NCBI GenBank assembly: GCA_015066045.1 | Contig: SVPD01000020.1 | Span: 1 to 39,820 of the forward strand | Length of the DNA: 39,820 nucleotides | Direction of reading: 5' to 3' | Source of the DNA: Oscillospiraceae bacterium | GTDB taxonomy: Bacteria > Bacillota > Clostridia > Oscillospirales > Acutalibacteraceae | Part shown: one piece after another, positions 23,359 through 30,981 of the stretch | Layout of the letters: every line of letters starts with the position of its first letter | How positions within the stretch are numbered: the first letter of the stretch is position 1 | The notes under the pieces: model-generated | Seen by the model: only the letters and a program-made list of their open reading frames with translations | Told to the model about the DNA's origin: nothing | The model's database searches: none | Program-made: the position numbers and the translations under genes

Positions 23359-24537
23359 CTACCTTTCTATAAGCCCGAAGCTGATCAGGCTCTGAATTTT
23401 CTGAGCTAAAAGCTCACTTGCGTGAAGATTTGACAGAGCACCGGGATGACCGTCAATAACGATATCGTTTTCTCCCATTTTAAACTCTACGGAAAAGGCC
23501 TCGGCACGTGTGTCACCGGTCTGCTCACGGTAGCGTGCCACGGCAGCCTCTATGCAGGAGTAAAGAGAATTATTCATATCACCGAGGATACAGAGAATAT
23601 AGGCATCGGGATTTTTTCCTCTGACAGTAAGAAGCATATCCGTATAAGCATCCGTAAATCTCTGCCTGCCATAGGTGCTGCTGCCGCAGTAGGAGGCATC
23701 GTTTGTGCCGAGATTGATTACCACCAGATCGTTTTTCACTCCCGAAAAATCCCACAGAACATCCTCCTGCCCCGTAAGATGACAGGCCTTGTCGTATTCC
23801 TTCATAACGACCTTATCGTTAACGGTGCCCGTTTCGGTATATCCGGTGAGAACACCGTAGCCCGAATAGCAAACGGCACTGTAATCCGCATCAAGCTTTT
23901 CAGCGGTAAGATAAGCATAGCTTTTCATAAAGTTTTCCGTAGCAGTAGAAAAAGAGCCGTAGGCGCCGCCGTCTATGCCGTAGCCGCAGGTAACGGAATC
24001 GCCAATAAACTCGATTTTAAGCTCCTTTTCCCCGACGGGCATTATGTCTCTGAAGCCGTAGGAGGCGACCTTAGTCAGTCTGACCGAGGAATACATAGCC
24101 TCAGAAAGCTTTATCAGAGTGATTTGCGTGCCGCTGTAACCGGTGTTTATACGGTAGGTCTTTTCTGCGGAAATACATTCGTCAGCCACCAGATTACCGT
24201 CGGAATAAATGGCTATGCGGGGATAATGGGATGCGGTGACATAGCTGCTTTCGGGTGCAAGAGTAATTTCGGCATAGTCGCCCTCACAGATAAAGCTTAC
24301 ACCGCTGCCCGAAGCCGAAAAAACGATTTCACCGTTTACGTCGGCAGTTCTGCCTATCAGCTTAAGATGGTTTTCATTCAAAGAATACTCTTTATAGGCA
24401 CTTTTTTCGTAATTCTTAAATATATTCACACTGCCGGTCTCTCTGTTTATGACAAGGTAAACAAGTATGCCGGATAGAATTACCAATAAAACAGAAAGAA
24501 AGGCACATAGCATTTTCAGCTTTTTCAAACATATCAC
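23359..24537 (-). CDS. SGNH/GDSL esterase, CE2-like acetyl esterase, membrane-anchored
   Basis: A protein of up to 392 residues. An N-terminal membrane helix (about 8-30) is followed by a beta jelly-roll domain (about 50-160) and an SGNH hydrolase domain (170-392) with catalytic Ser181 in FIGDSVTCGYG, the GTND block (LGTNDAS) and the C-terminal DGHPG with the catalytic Asp/His pair. The jelly-roll plus SGNH order is that of carbohydrate esterase family 2, which removes O-acetyl groups from xylan, mannan and other sugars. The start is GTG at 24537 or TTG at 24528; a GGTGAT ribosome site favours the latter. It has its own promoter (24559-24587). Substrate is inferred from family. Confidence 0.87.
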   Translation of the reverse strand: MICLKKLKMLCAFLSVLLVILSGILVYLVINRETGSVNIFKNYEKSAYKEYSLNENHLKLIGRTADVNGEIVFSASGSGVSFICEGDYAEITLAPESSYVTASHYPRIAIYSDGNLVADECISAEKTYRINTGYSGTQITLIKLSEAMYSSVRLTKVASYGFRDIMPVGEKELKIEFIGDSVTCGYGIDGGAYGSFSTATENFMKSYAYLTAEKLDADYSAVCYSGYGVLTGYTETGTVNDKVVMKEYDKACHLTGQEDVLWDFSGVKNDLVVINLGTNDASYCGSSTYGRQRFTDAYTDMLLTVRGKNPDAYILCILGDMNNSLYSCIEAAVARYREQTGDTRAEAFSVEFKMGENDIVIDGHPGALSNLHASELLAQKIQSLISFGLIER

Positions 24538-24558
24538 CTGAAGAAATTGATTAAGGCT

Positions 24559-24587
24559 ATTATATATAATCTTTCCGATAAAGTCAA
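24559..24587 (-). promoter_or_regulatory. Sigma-A promoter of the esterase-AEC-galactosidase operon
   Basis: On the minus strand TTGACT (24582-24587), 17 bp, TATAAT (24559-24564). The three genes downstream (23359-24537, 22354-23349, 20608-22329) have gaps of only 9 and 24 bp, so one transcript is likely. Confidence 0.85.
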
Positions 24588-24600
24588 ATGTAAAATTAAT

Positions 24601-24626
24601 CCTCGGACTCAGAAGTGAGCCCGAGG
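24601..24626 (-). terminator. Terminator-like hairpin after the GH30 gene
   Basis: CCTCGG-CTCA and TGAG-CCGAGG pair with one mismatch pair around a GAAG/CTTC loop. It lies 11 bp after the GH30 stop. The trailing T tract on the minus strand is weak (ATTAATTTT). Confidence 0.6.
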
Positions 24627-24637
24627 AAAAAATTATT

Positions 24638-26182
24638 TTATCTGCTGAAAACTACTGTAGTGATACTCTTGGGGCCGATTTCGATGCTTTTAAAGCCTAT
24701 ACCCTTTTCGGCAGTAAGCTCAAGATTTCTTTCGGCATCTGTGGTATAGATTTCAGCCTTGTTCCAGAACTTATCAAATCTTACCTTTCTGCCTTCCTCA
24801 GCCTCGTTTACGATAACGGCTACATAATCACCGTCGGGAGTCATATAGCCCGAAACATAGAAGTCGTTTTTGACGACACTGTAAACAGGGTACTCCTTAT
24901 CGTCGATCCACTGTGTCCACCACTCTTTTTTCATTTCAAGGTCTGCCACGCTTATATCCGTATCAATGCGCTTCGAGCCTACGGGAATGAATTTCGAATA
25001 ATGAGCCATAGCGTAGTAGCGCTTACCGATACTAAAATCGTTCCAATCGCCGTCTACATAAAGCATAGAGTCAGCGCCGAGACCGCCGCCGTTTACTGCC
25101 ACCCAGCTGGTCCATGAGTTTGCTTCTGTCAGAGAGATATCCTCACAGATGGTTCTGGCCATAATGAGAGCCGCTTCGATGTCATCAGCTTTGTGTTGGT
25201 TAGGAAGCTCACACCATTCGCTCATTTCTACCTCTACGCAGGGATATTTTGCTTTGAGATAGTTACCAAAGGCATACTTAAGAGCGAAATTATCGTCTGT
25301 CCAGTAGCTGTGATAAGCATAGGTACCCATAACAGATGCGATTTCTTCGTCGTCATAAAGAAGGTCGATGCAGTCCATAGCGTGGTCGCCTACCTGGCCG
25401 CTTTCAGCCATAGAAAGTTTGACATCGATACCTCTTTCGTTAATCTTACGTGCGAATACACGGGCTAACTTGATAACCTCGTCGATTTCATAGTGACAGG
25501 CTTCCTGACCTACCCATTCGCCGCCCCAATCCCACTGAGGCTCATTTATAGGGCTGATATACTTAACGGGTACACCCTTTGAGATAAAGTATTCGGCTAT
25601 GTCGAGCATATAATCGGCAAAGTCCTCATAGCATTCCTTTTTAAGGTTGCTCTGTGCAGGCTCGAGACCGCCCGATGCCTGACCTGAAACTGTCATAAGA
25701 TAATGTGGTGAATTAGCGAAAAGAACCACTGTGTCAATGCAGCCGTATTCGAGGCTTGTATAAAGCATATTCTGTGCATTGGCATCCTTAGTAAAGTCAT
25801 ATTCGAGCTTACCTGTTTCCTCGTAAACCTCGGGTATAAGGAAGCTTTCTGCTCTTCTCGATACGTCCCAGATACGGCAATCAGGGTTTTCAGCTTCGCC
25901 GCCGCCTACATTATAGCGATAAATATTCAGACCGAGACCTTCCTTCGAATAAAGAAGCTTAGCATATTCGTCAGCAGCTTCACCATCATCGACCATCTGT
26001 GCCCACCATGCGGCAGAGGTACCCCAGCCTGTGATTTCCTGCTCACGGTCGAGAACATTCATTTTCACATTTACCGTGGAGGCATCGATGCCGAACCAGC
26101 CGGCTACAGTGCTGAGAACAAAAAGGAAAAGCAATACATAATAAACGGTTTTCTGAATAAAGACAGTTCTGTTTTTAATCAT
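24638..26182 (-). CDS. GH30 family glycoside hydrolase, membrane-anchored
   Basis: A 514-residue enzyme from the ATG at 26182, which has GGAGGAG 9 nt upstream; an upstream ATG at 26200 would overlap that site. An N-terminal membrane helix (about 13-30) is followed by a (beta/alpha)8 barrel with WGTSAAWW, the acid/base Glu214 in ISPINEPQWDWGG and the nucleophile Glu322 in EMSEWC. A C-terminal beta domain (about 420-514) follows, as in GH30. The INEPQWDW and NSWTSW motifs resemble GH30 endo-beta-1,6-galactanases and related enzymes more than xylanases. It would act outside the cell on plant side chains or host glycans. It has its own consensus promoter and is followed by the esterase-galactosidase operon. 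Confidence 0.88.
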   Translation of the reverse strand: MIKNRTVFIQKTVYYVLLFLFVLSTVAGWFGIDASTVNVKMNVLDREQEITGWGTSAAWWAQMVDDGEAADEYAKLLYSKEGLGLNIYRYNVGGGEAENPDCRIWDVSRRAESFLIPEVYEETGKLEYDFTKDANAQNMLYTSLEYGCIDTVVLFANSPHYLMTVSGQASGGLEPAQSNLKKECYEDFADYMLDIAEYFISKGVPVKYISPINEPQWDWGGEWVGQEACHYEIDEVIKLARVFARKINERGIDVKLSMAESGQVGDHAMDCIDLLYDDEEIASVMGTYAYHSYWTDDNFALKYAFGNYLKAKYPCVEVEMSEWCELPNQHKADDIEAALIMARTICEDISLTEANSWTSWVAVNGGGLGADSMLYVDGDWNDFSIGKRYYAMAHYSKFIPVGSKRIDTDISVADLEMKKEWWTQWIDDKEYPVYSVVKNDFYVSGYMTPDGDYVAVIVNEAEEGRKVRFDKFWNKAEIYTTDAERNLELTAEKGIGFKSIEIGPKSITTVVFSR

Positions 26183-26216
26183 TCTGAAACTCTCCTCCAT
26201 TTTATTTTTCTAATAA

Positions 26217-26245
26217 ATAATACCAAACTTTTCCGTAAAGGTCAA
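26217..26245 (-). promoter_or_regulatory. Sigma-A promoter of the GH30 gene
   Basis: On the minus strand TTGACC (26240-26245), 17 bp, TATTAT (26217-26222). Confidence 0.85.
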
Positions 26246-26324
26246 CTGTTTTAAAATAAATAAGTGCATTTTGAATAAAATATTAAATTTATACCGATAT
26301 ATGGAATAACTGCATCGGTAGTGA

Positions 26325-26353
26325 TTGATTTTTCTTTTGCGTGATGCTATAAT
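26325..26353 (+). promoter_or_regulatory. Sigma-A promoter of the GDPD gene
   Basis: TTGATT (26325-26330), 17 bp, TATAAT (26348-26353), diverging from the GH30 promoter. Confidence 0.85.
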
Positions 26354-26385
26354 ATTCAGCGGAAAATATGAAAAAAGGTGATAAA

Positions 26386-27147
26386 ATGTCTGACTGTAAA
26401 ATTATTACTCACAGAGGAGCCAACAAATACGCTCCTCAGAACACCCTGCACGCTTTTAAAAAAGCGGTGGAAATAGGTACCGACGGCTTCGAAACCGATG
26501 TGCACATTACCAAGGACGGTGAGGTAGTTCTCTGCCACAACTACACCATCGATGAAACCTCCACGGGTAAGGGTAACATCTCGGAAAAAATGCTCGCAGA
26601 GCTTAAAAGCTATGATTTCGGCTCTTATTTCAGCAAAAAATTTCAGGGAACGGAGATTCCCACTCTTGACGAGTTTTTATCCTTCGTGGAAACTACGGAC
26701 ATAAGTGTGCTGAACATCGAGATCAAATCTCCCAAGGAAAACGAAACCGGTATCGTAAAAAAGACTATAGAGGCAACCAAGGAGCACGGTCTTTTCGACA
26801 GACTGCTTATTTCCTCCTTCGATCCGAAGCTTTTAGTGGAGGCCAAGGAAATCGATAAAAAATGTAAAACAGGCTTCCTTTACGCTCCCAACCATCTCAT
26901 CACTCTGACGATGTTCTGGAGACCTGTGGAGTTTGCCAAATCGATAGGTGCCGATGCACTTCATCCTCAGTTCCTTTTCGTGGATAAGAATTACGTAAAG
27001 AAGGCACATGATGCCGGCATTATGGTTAACCCCTGGACAGTGGATGATCCTATCTTTATCGATAAGCTGCTCCGTGCAGAGGTGGACGGTATCATAACCG
27101 ACCTTCCGGATGTAGTGGGCGGTATGATGCAGAGATATAAGGACTGA
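26386..27147 (+). CDS. Glycerophosphodiester phosphodiesterase
   Basis: A 253-residue cytoplasmic GDPD-family enzyme that splits glycerophosphodiesters into glycerol-3-phosphate and an alcohol. Start ATG at 26386 has AAAAGGTGATAA upstream; the ATG at 26368 lies before that ribosome site. The active site is clear: ITHRGANKYAPQNTLHAF (catalytic His, Arg and Glu pattern), GFETDVHITKDGEVVLCHNYTIDETSTG, and IEIKSP. The C-terminal MVNPWTVDDP motif is also typical. It is monocistronic with its own promoter and a strong terminator. Diverged forms in gut clostridia often act in lipid turnover. Confidence 0.95.
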   Translation: MSDCKIITHRGANKYAPQNTLHAFKKAVEIGTDGFETDVHITKDGEVVLCHNYTIDETSTGKGNISEKMLAELKSYDFGSYFSKKFQGTEIPTLDEFLSFVETTDISVLNIEIKSPKENETGIVKKTIEATKEHGLFDRLLISSFDPKLLVEAKEIDKKCKTGFLYAPNHLITLTMFWRPVEFAKSIGADALHPQFLFVDKNYVKKAHDAGIMVNPWTVDDPIFIDKLLRAEVDGIITDLPDVVGGMMQRYKD

Positions 27148-27215
27148 TAAAAGGCTTTCGCTTTTACTTAAAGGTCTGTAAAAGGTGCAGCCGCATAAGC
27201 AATATAAAACACCGG

Positions 27216-27258
27216 AAAAGGCGTTGTAAAAAACTTCCGTTTTTACAACGCCTTTTTT
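27216..27258. terminator. Strong terminator after the GDPD gene
   Basis: AAAAGGCGTTGTAAAAA (27216-27232) pairs with TTTTTACAACGCCTTTT (27240-27256) around a 7-nt loop and ends in a T run. The A-rich left flank allows it to work for the converging gene as well. Confidence 0.9.
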
Positions 27259-27296
27259 CAGTTATTTTCAAGCCGTGGTTTATTGCTGATTTCCTT

Positions 27297-27791
27297 TCAC
27301 ACGTTAATGAAATAAATATCGTTGCCTCTCGATTTTATGAATCTGATAAGGTCATCGAATTTAAGCCAAAGAAAGGCCGTATTATCGTTAGGATGAAAGC
27401 CGATATATCCCTCTGTAGCTTTAAGGTCACTGTCTAAAACCACATTTACCTGTGCATCCTCGTCGTTCAGAATACCGAAGGGTGAAACCGCTCCGGGCTC
27501 AAGTCCGAGATGCTTTAAGAGTCGCTCATCCGAGCCGAAGCTCAGTCTTGAACAGCCGAGCTGACCTCTTATATCCTTTTGTATGTCGGGATGCTTGTCC
27601 TTCATCATAGAAACGACATAGTGAGTTTTTCCGTTGGCATTACGGAGGAAAAGATTTTTACAAACCTCTCCGTCGGTAAAAATGCCCATAGCATCCATAT
27701 CCTCTATAGTGCACACGGCCTCGTGATGAATTACCTTGTATTCTATACCGAGGTCATCGAGTGCCTTGTACACCCTTTCCTGCTGCGTCAT
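27297..27791 (-). CDS. Prolyl-tRNA editing protein ProX/PrdX (YbaK family)
   Basis: A 164-residue YbaK/ProXp-ala domain protein. Such proteins hydrolyse Ala-tRNA-Pro (or related mischarged tRNA-Pro) in trans. Motifs are IEDMDAMGIFTDGEVCKNLFL, YVVSMMKDKHPD with the conserved Lys, and EPGAVSPFGILND. No synthetase domain is attached. The ATG is preceded by GTGAGGATAGGCT. It lies 10 bp behind the following surface-protein gene on the same strand, though I see no functional link. Confidence 0.93.
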   Translation of the reverse strand: MTQQERVYKALDDLGIEYKVIHHEAVCTIEDMDAMGIFTDGEVCKNLFLRNANGKTHYVVSMMKDKHPDIQKDIRGQLGCSRLSFGSDERLLKHLGLEPGAVSPFGILNDEDAQVNVVLDSDLKATEGYIGFHPNDNTAFLWLKFDDLIRFIKSRGNDIYFINV

Positions 27792-27800
27792 AGCCTATCC

Positions 27801-28940
27801 TCACTTTTTAATGTAAGTGGAAACATTTCCGTCGTCCGCTTTAAGGGTAAGAGTGTTTCCGTTTACTACGTATTCGAAGGTGTCAACCATACTGTTTCCG
27901 TAAATGGAATAGCTGACGGTGATTTTATTTCCGCTGATAGAATAAGAGCCGGTAAAGCTGCCGTTAATGGGGATGTTTACCACGGGCACGGTGAAATTCA
28001 CATAAGTGATTACGACCACTCCGCCCTCTTTGAACTCATAGCCGCTCATACCCGTACTGTCAGCCCACTTACCCACGAGACTGCCCGAGCCGGGAGTAAC
28101 TATAGAGGTACCCTCACGGACATAAAGGTCAGTATTTCCCGTGTCATCTGTAAGCGAGAGAGTATTTTTCGAAACAGAGAAATCGCATCTCTGTGTAATC
28201 TTCTGACCGTTCACGGTGAACTGAATGATAATGGAGCTGCCGTCGGTAAGATAAACACCCGTGTATTCTCCGTTCAGCACCTCGGTGCTGACAGAGGCTA
28301 ATCTGGCATCTGAGAAGGTTACCTTAAGGGTTCCGTCATCATTGAAGGCATATCTTACGGTTGAATTGTCATTTACCCATGAGCCTACGATTTCATCCAC
28401 CTGTGTGGCTTCATCGGTGTTTGCAGGAACAGTGGTGGCTGCGGCAGCCGCTTTCTGATAGGTGGCAGTCTCTCCGTCCTCATGGCTTTTCATCGAAAGA
28501 GAATTGTTTTCCACCTTTACGGTGTAGCTGTTTTCGATAGTAGCCGAATAAATCGAGAATTTGGTGGTGAGCTTATCTCCGTCGAGAGTATATACGCCCT
28601 TTGAAACGCCGTTAATGGGAATATTTATAACGGGAACAGTAAGATTGACATAAGTCATTTCCACTGTGCCGTCAGCATAAAAGGCATAACCGCTCATATT
28701 TGCACTGTCGGTCCACTGACCTAAAATAAGCTCACTGAGAGGAGTGGGAGGAACAGTGGTTTCAGTAGTGGTGGGAGTGGTGGTCACATCGGGAGCCACA
28801 GAGACTGTGGGAGCCGCTGCGGCAGTAGTTTCAGGCTCGTCATCCTTTTTCATGGCAGAGGTGGTGATAACTACCACTACCACAAAGACGGCTACTATCG
28901 CCACAAGGAGACCTGCGATAATTTTAGTGCTTTTATCCAT
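27801..28940 (-). CDS. Membrane-anchored protein with three copies of a GxW beta domain
   Basis: About 379 residues from the ATG at 28940, which has GAGGTAAAATT upstream; the open frame runs back to 29030 without a ribosome site. A transmembrane helix (about 6-28) anchors it, a Thr/Pro/Ala-rich linker follows (about 33-65), then three repeats of about 90-100 residues. Each starts G-[QSK]-W (LGQWTDSANMSGY, VGSWVNDNSTVRY, VGKWADSTGMSGY) and has a [DG]GT-type turn, a glycine-rich middle and a closing beta hairpin. I do not know a named function; the pattern suggests small lipocalin-like beta barrels facing outward. Repeats 1 and 3 are most alike. Neighbour 29011-29457 carries a fourth copy. Confidence 0.75.
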   Translation of the reverse strand: MDKSTKIIAGLLVAIVAVFVVVVVITTSAMKKDDEPETTAAAAPTVSVAPDVTTTPTTTETTVPPTPLSELILGQWTDSANMSGYAFYADGTVEMTYVNLTVPVINIPINGVSKGVYTLDGDKLTTKFSIYSATIENSYTVKVENNSLSMKSHEDGETATYQKAAAAATTVPANTDEATQVDEIVGSWVNDNSTVRYAFNDDGTLKVTFSDARLASVSTEVLNGEYTGVYLTDGSSIIIQFTVNGQKITQRCDFSVSKNTLSLTDDTGNTDLYVREGTSIVTPGSGSLVGKWADSTGMSGYEFKEGGVVVITYVNFTVPVVNIPINGSFTGSYSISGNKITVSYSIYGNSMVDTFEYVVNGNTLTLKADDGNVSTYIKK

Positions 28941-29010
28941 AAATTTTACCTCGTGAAAAAATATAATCAAAACAACAGGGGCATCCTGACGGATACCCCC
29001 TTCTTTGCTT

Positions 29011-29457
29011 TTAAGCAGCAACTGTGGCATCAGCAGCTGACGGTGCTACTGTGGAATCTGTAGGGGCTGTGTAAGCCATAAGTACAGTTACGGTGTTATC
29101 TTCAGTGTCCTGAAGCGTAAGTGCACTGTCCTCAACAGTAAACATATAATCCTTTGTAATGCTCTTAGCGTAGATGGTGTATGTAATGGTTACATAATAA
29201 AGGCCGTCATCTCTTTTGGCTACCGAGTAAACGCCGTCTACGGAGCCGTTAAAGTTCACATTGAAAATGGGAATGTTAACATCTGCGAAGGTAACGACAC
29301 ATTTACCGTCTTCCTTGAATTCATAGCCTGTAAGTCCGGTGGAGTCTCTCCATGAGCCGATGAGCTTCTTTTCGGGAGAAGCGCTGCAGGCAGTGAATAC
29401 TGTGAGCACCATAAGTGCTGCGAGTGCAATTACGAGGATTTTTTTGATATGTTTCAT
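29011..29457 (-). CDS. Lipoprotein with a single GxW beta domain
   Basis: A 148-residue lipoprotein. A signal peptide ends in a lipobox with Cys24 (VFTACSAS). The mature part is one GxW domain (IGSWRDSTGLTGYEFKEDG), closely related to repeats 1 and 3 of the next gene, then a Thr/Ala/Pro-rich tail. ATG follows AAAGGAGGTTATAAGT. The promoter overlaps a perfect 14-bp palindrome (29472-29485), so expression is probably controlled by a repressor. It is followed 70 bp on by the three-repeat protein and probably co-transcribed. Ligand unknown; metal or small-molecule binding is possible. Confidence 0.75.
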   Translation of the reverse strand: MKHIKKILVIALAALMVLTVFTACSASPEKKLIGSWRDSTGLTGYEFKEDGKCVVTFADVNIPIFNVNFNGSVDGVYSVAKRDDGLYYVTITYTIYAKSITKDYMFTVEDSALTLQDTEDNTVTVLMAYTAPTDSTVAPSAADATVAA

Positions 29458-29471
29458 ACTTATAACCTCCT

Positions 29472-29485
29472 TTAGGTATACCTAA
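29472..29485. promoter_or_regulatory. Perfect palindrome at the lipoprotein promoter, DtxR-like half sites
   Basis: TTAGGTATACCTAA is a perfect 14-bp palindrome. It sits between the -10 (TATACT on the minus strand, 29485-29490) and the ribosome site, a repressing position. The half site TTAGGT resembles operators of DtxR/IdeR-type metal regulators. The -35 is TGTACA (29508-29513), 17 bp upstream. Site seen; regulator inferred. Confidence 0.5.
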
Positions 29486-29569
29486 GTATAGCATATGTTT
29501 TTAATTTTGTACAGTAAAAAAATGAAAAAGGATGTAAAAAAATTAATTTTAGTGTGTTTTTAAGGCATA

Positions 29570-29598
29570 TTGCTTTTATCCCTGTCTTGTGTTAAAAT
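29570..29598 (+). promoter_or_regulatory. Promoter of the FkbM methyltransferase gene
   Basis: TTGCTT (29570-29575), 17 bp, TAAAAT (29593-29598). Start ATG at 29628 follows GGGAG. Confidence 0.65.
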
Positions 29599-29627
29599 CT
29601 AAAAAAAGCAGATGCGGGAGTGAAAAT

Positions 29628-30695
29628 ATGACCGAGTTTATTAAGGATATTCCCCTGTGGGACAGACTGAAAAGGACCGACAAGCCCATAGTTTTATTCG
29701 GTATGGGTAACGGTGCGGATATGATAATAGATGTTCTCAGCTCGATAGGTGTGGAGTACAGGGATGTATTCGCCAGCGACGGCTTCGTCAGAGGTCACTC
29801 CTTTCACGGCAAAAAGGTGCTGACCTACTCTCAGGTCAAAGAAAAATACGGTGATTTCATCACTCTGATGACCTTCGCAGTTCACGACGCTCCCACTCTG
29901 GCAAAAATCAGAGAAATGGCGGCAGAGGGTGAATTCTACTCCCCCACCGTGCCCATAGCGGGAAAGGGGCTTTTTACTCTCGGATATCTCAAAGAGCACG
30001 AGGCCGACTTCGACAGGGCTTATAATATTTTATGCGACGAAAAAAGCAAAAGTGACTTTACGGATGTTTTAAATTTTAAAATCTCCGGCATAACAGATTA
30101 TCTTTTCCGTTCGATGTACGAAAAGGAAAGGCTTTATGAGGAAATTATACATCTCGGCGACGAAGAGGTTATATTAGACCTCGGTGCCTATGACGGTGAC
30201 ACCATAAGAGAGTTCCTTTCAGTGACGGACGGGAAATATAAAAAGATTTACGCCTTCGAGCCTGACGAAAAAAATTTCAGAAAGCTGACGAGAAAAACCG
30301 AAGCTTATGACAGAATAGAAAGATACAATACAGGTGCATGGGATAAAAAGGAAACTCTTTTCTTCGCCAAAAGGGGCGGCCGAAGCTCGAGAAGGGACGA
30401 GGAGGGAATACCCGTTAATTTCGACAGTGTGGACAATACCGTAAAGGACGAGGTGACCTTTCTTAAAATGGACATAGAGGGTGCTGAGGCCAGAGCCCTG
30501 GACGGTGCAAGAGAAACAATAAAAAAATATCTGCCTAAGCTTTATGTCTGTGCCTACCACCGAAACGAGGATATGTATGTGCTTCCTCAGAAAATAAAGG
30601 ATCTGGACAGCAGATATAATGTGTATTTCAGGCATCATCCTTACATTCCTGCGTGGGAAAGTAATTTTTATGCGATAATTGACGATAATAAGTGA
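29628..30695 (+). CDS. FkbM family methyltransferase with N-terminal Rossmann-like domain
   Basis: A 355-residue protein from the ATG at 29628. Residues about 18-110 begin IVLFGMGNGADMIIDVL, a Rossmann-like nucleotide-binding turn resembling the small domains found before sugar-modifying enzymes. The C-terminal half is an FkbM SAM-dependent methyltransferase: VILDLGAYDGDTIREF (SAM loop), IYAFEPDE, then FLKMDIEGAEARAL and CAYHRNEDMY. FkbM enzymes methylate hydroxyls of sugars or polyketides. It is cytoplasmic and monocistronic. It is probably part of glycan or exopolysaccharide decoration, but no glycosyltransferase is nearby, so substrate is unknown. Confidence 0.85.
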   Translation: MTEFIKDIPLWDRLKRTDKPIVLFGMGNGADMIIDVLSSIGVEYRDVFASDGFVRGHSFHGKKVLTYSQVKEKYGDFITLMTFAVHDAPTLAKIREMAAEGEFYSPTVPIAGKGLFTLGYLKEHEADFDRAYNILCDEKSKSDFTDVLNFKISGITDYLFRSMYEKERLYEEIIHLGDEEVILDLGAYDGDTIREFLSVTDGKYKKIYAFEPDEKNFRKLTRKTEAYDRIERYNTGAWDKKETLFFAKRGGRSSRRDEEGIPVNFDSVDNTVKDEVTFLKMDIEGAEARALDGARETIKKYLPKLYVCAYHRNEDMYVLPQKIKDLDSRYNVYFRHHPYIPAWESNFYAIIDDNK

Positions 30696-30705
30696 AAGAA
30701 AAGAC

Positions 30706-30734
30706 TTGACTTAAAACAAGATATGTGCTAAAAT
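30706..30734 (+). promoter_or_regulatory. Sigma-A promoter of the tRNA-Leu unit
   Basis: TTGACT (30706-30711), 17 bp, TAAAAT (30729-30734). The tRNA starts some 400 bp downstream, so the structured leader and both 154-bp units should be transcribed with it. Confidence 0.8.
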
Positions 30735-30736
30735 AT

Positions 30737-30806
30737 TGCCTGTTGGTGTGATACCGACATTACGGATTAAGCGAAATGCTCCGTCTCGGCCCGCTCTTGC
30801 CGTGTA
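30737..30806 (+). ncRNA. Structured leader, resembling a ribosomal protein L21 leader
   Basis: Directly after the promoter come GGTGTGATACC (hairpin), ACGGA...TCCGT around GCGAAATGC, and CGGCCCGCTCTTGCCG. The motifs GGTGTGATACCG, CGAAATG and TCTCGGCCCG remind me of the Firmicute rplU (L21) leader. That is memory, not a search. No rplU follows; the leader runs into the tRNA-Leu repeats. It may be an orphan or displaced leader, or another small RNA. Confidence 0.4.
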
Positions 30807-30827
30807 AAAATTAAGAGTTAATGTTTT

Positions 30828-30981
30828 GCAGATGTGGCGGAATTGGCAGCATCGTCACCGAAACGCTCCCTGTGGGAGATGCAGTGAGGTGAGGATGGCG
30901 CAGCGGTCAAAATCCGATGAAGCGGATAGCGAATAACGGATTTTGGGAACCGCAAGAGTCCCGCGCTACGCAAATCAATAT
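30828..30981 (+). repeat. 154-bp tandem unit 1 before tRNA-Leu
   Basis: It begins with the first 22 nt of tRNA-Leu (acceptor strand and part of the D arm), then 132 bp unrelated to the tRNA. That part holds a hairpin with CTCCC/GGGAG at its tip and CATCgTCACC/GGTGAgGATG at its base, followed by the 64-bp module core at 30895-30958. It differs from unit 2 at one base only (30848). It lacks the anticodon and 3' half, so it cannot be a tRNA. Confidence 0.9.
30895..30958 (+). repeat. 64-bp tRNA-associated hairpin module, copy B1
   Basis: Both 20-nt arms are identical to the copy at 191-254 (minus strand); the 24-nt centre differs. The stem GCGGT-CAAAATCCG pairs with CGGATTTTG-GGA-ACCGC. The two pairs next to the variable centre are CG/CG here and GC/GC in copy A, a compensatory change. 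Same sense as tRNA-Leu. Confidence 0.75.

Noticed and set aside
30849-30914. Hammerhead-type ribozyme suggested by GAAAC and GATGA motifs
   Set aside because: The core strands CTGATGA and GAAA are not arranged around a stem II with a proper cleavage triplet; the pieces do not form the three-way junction.
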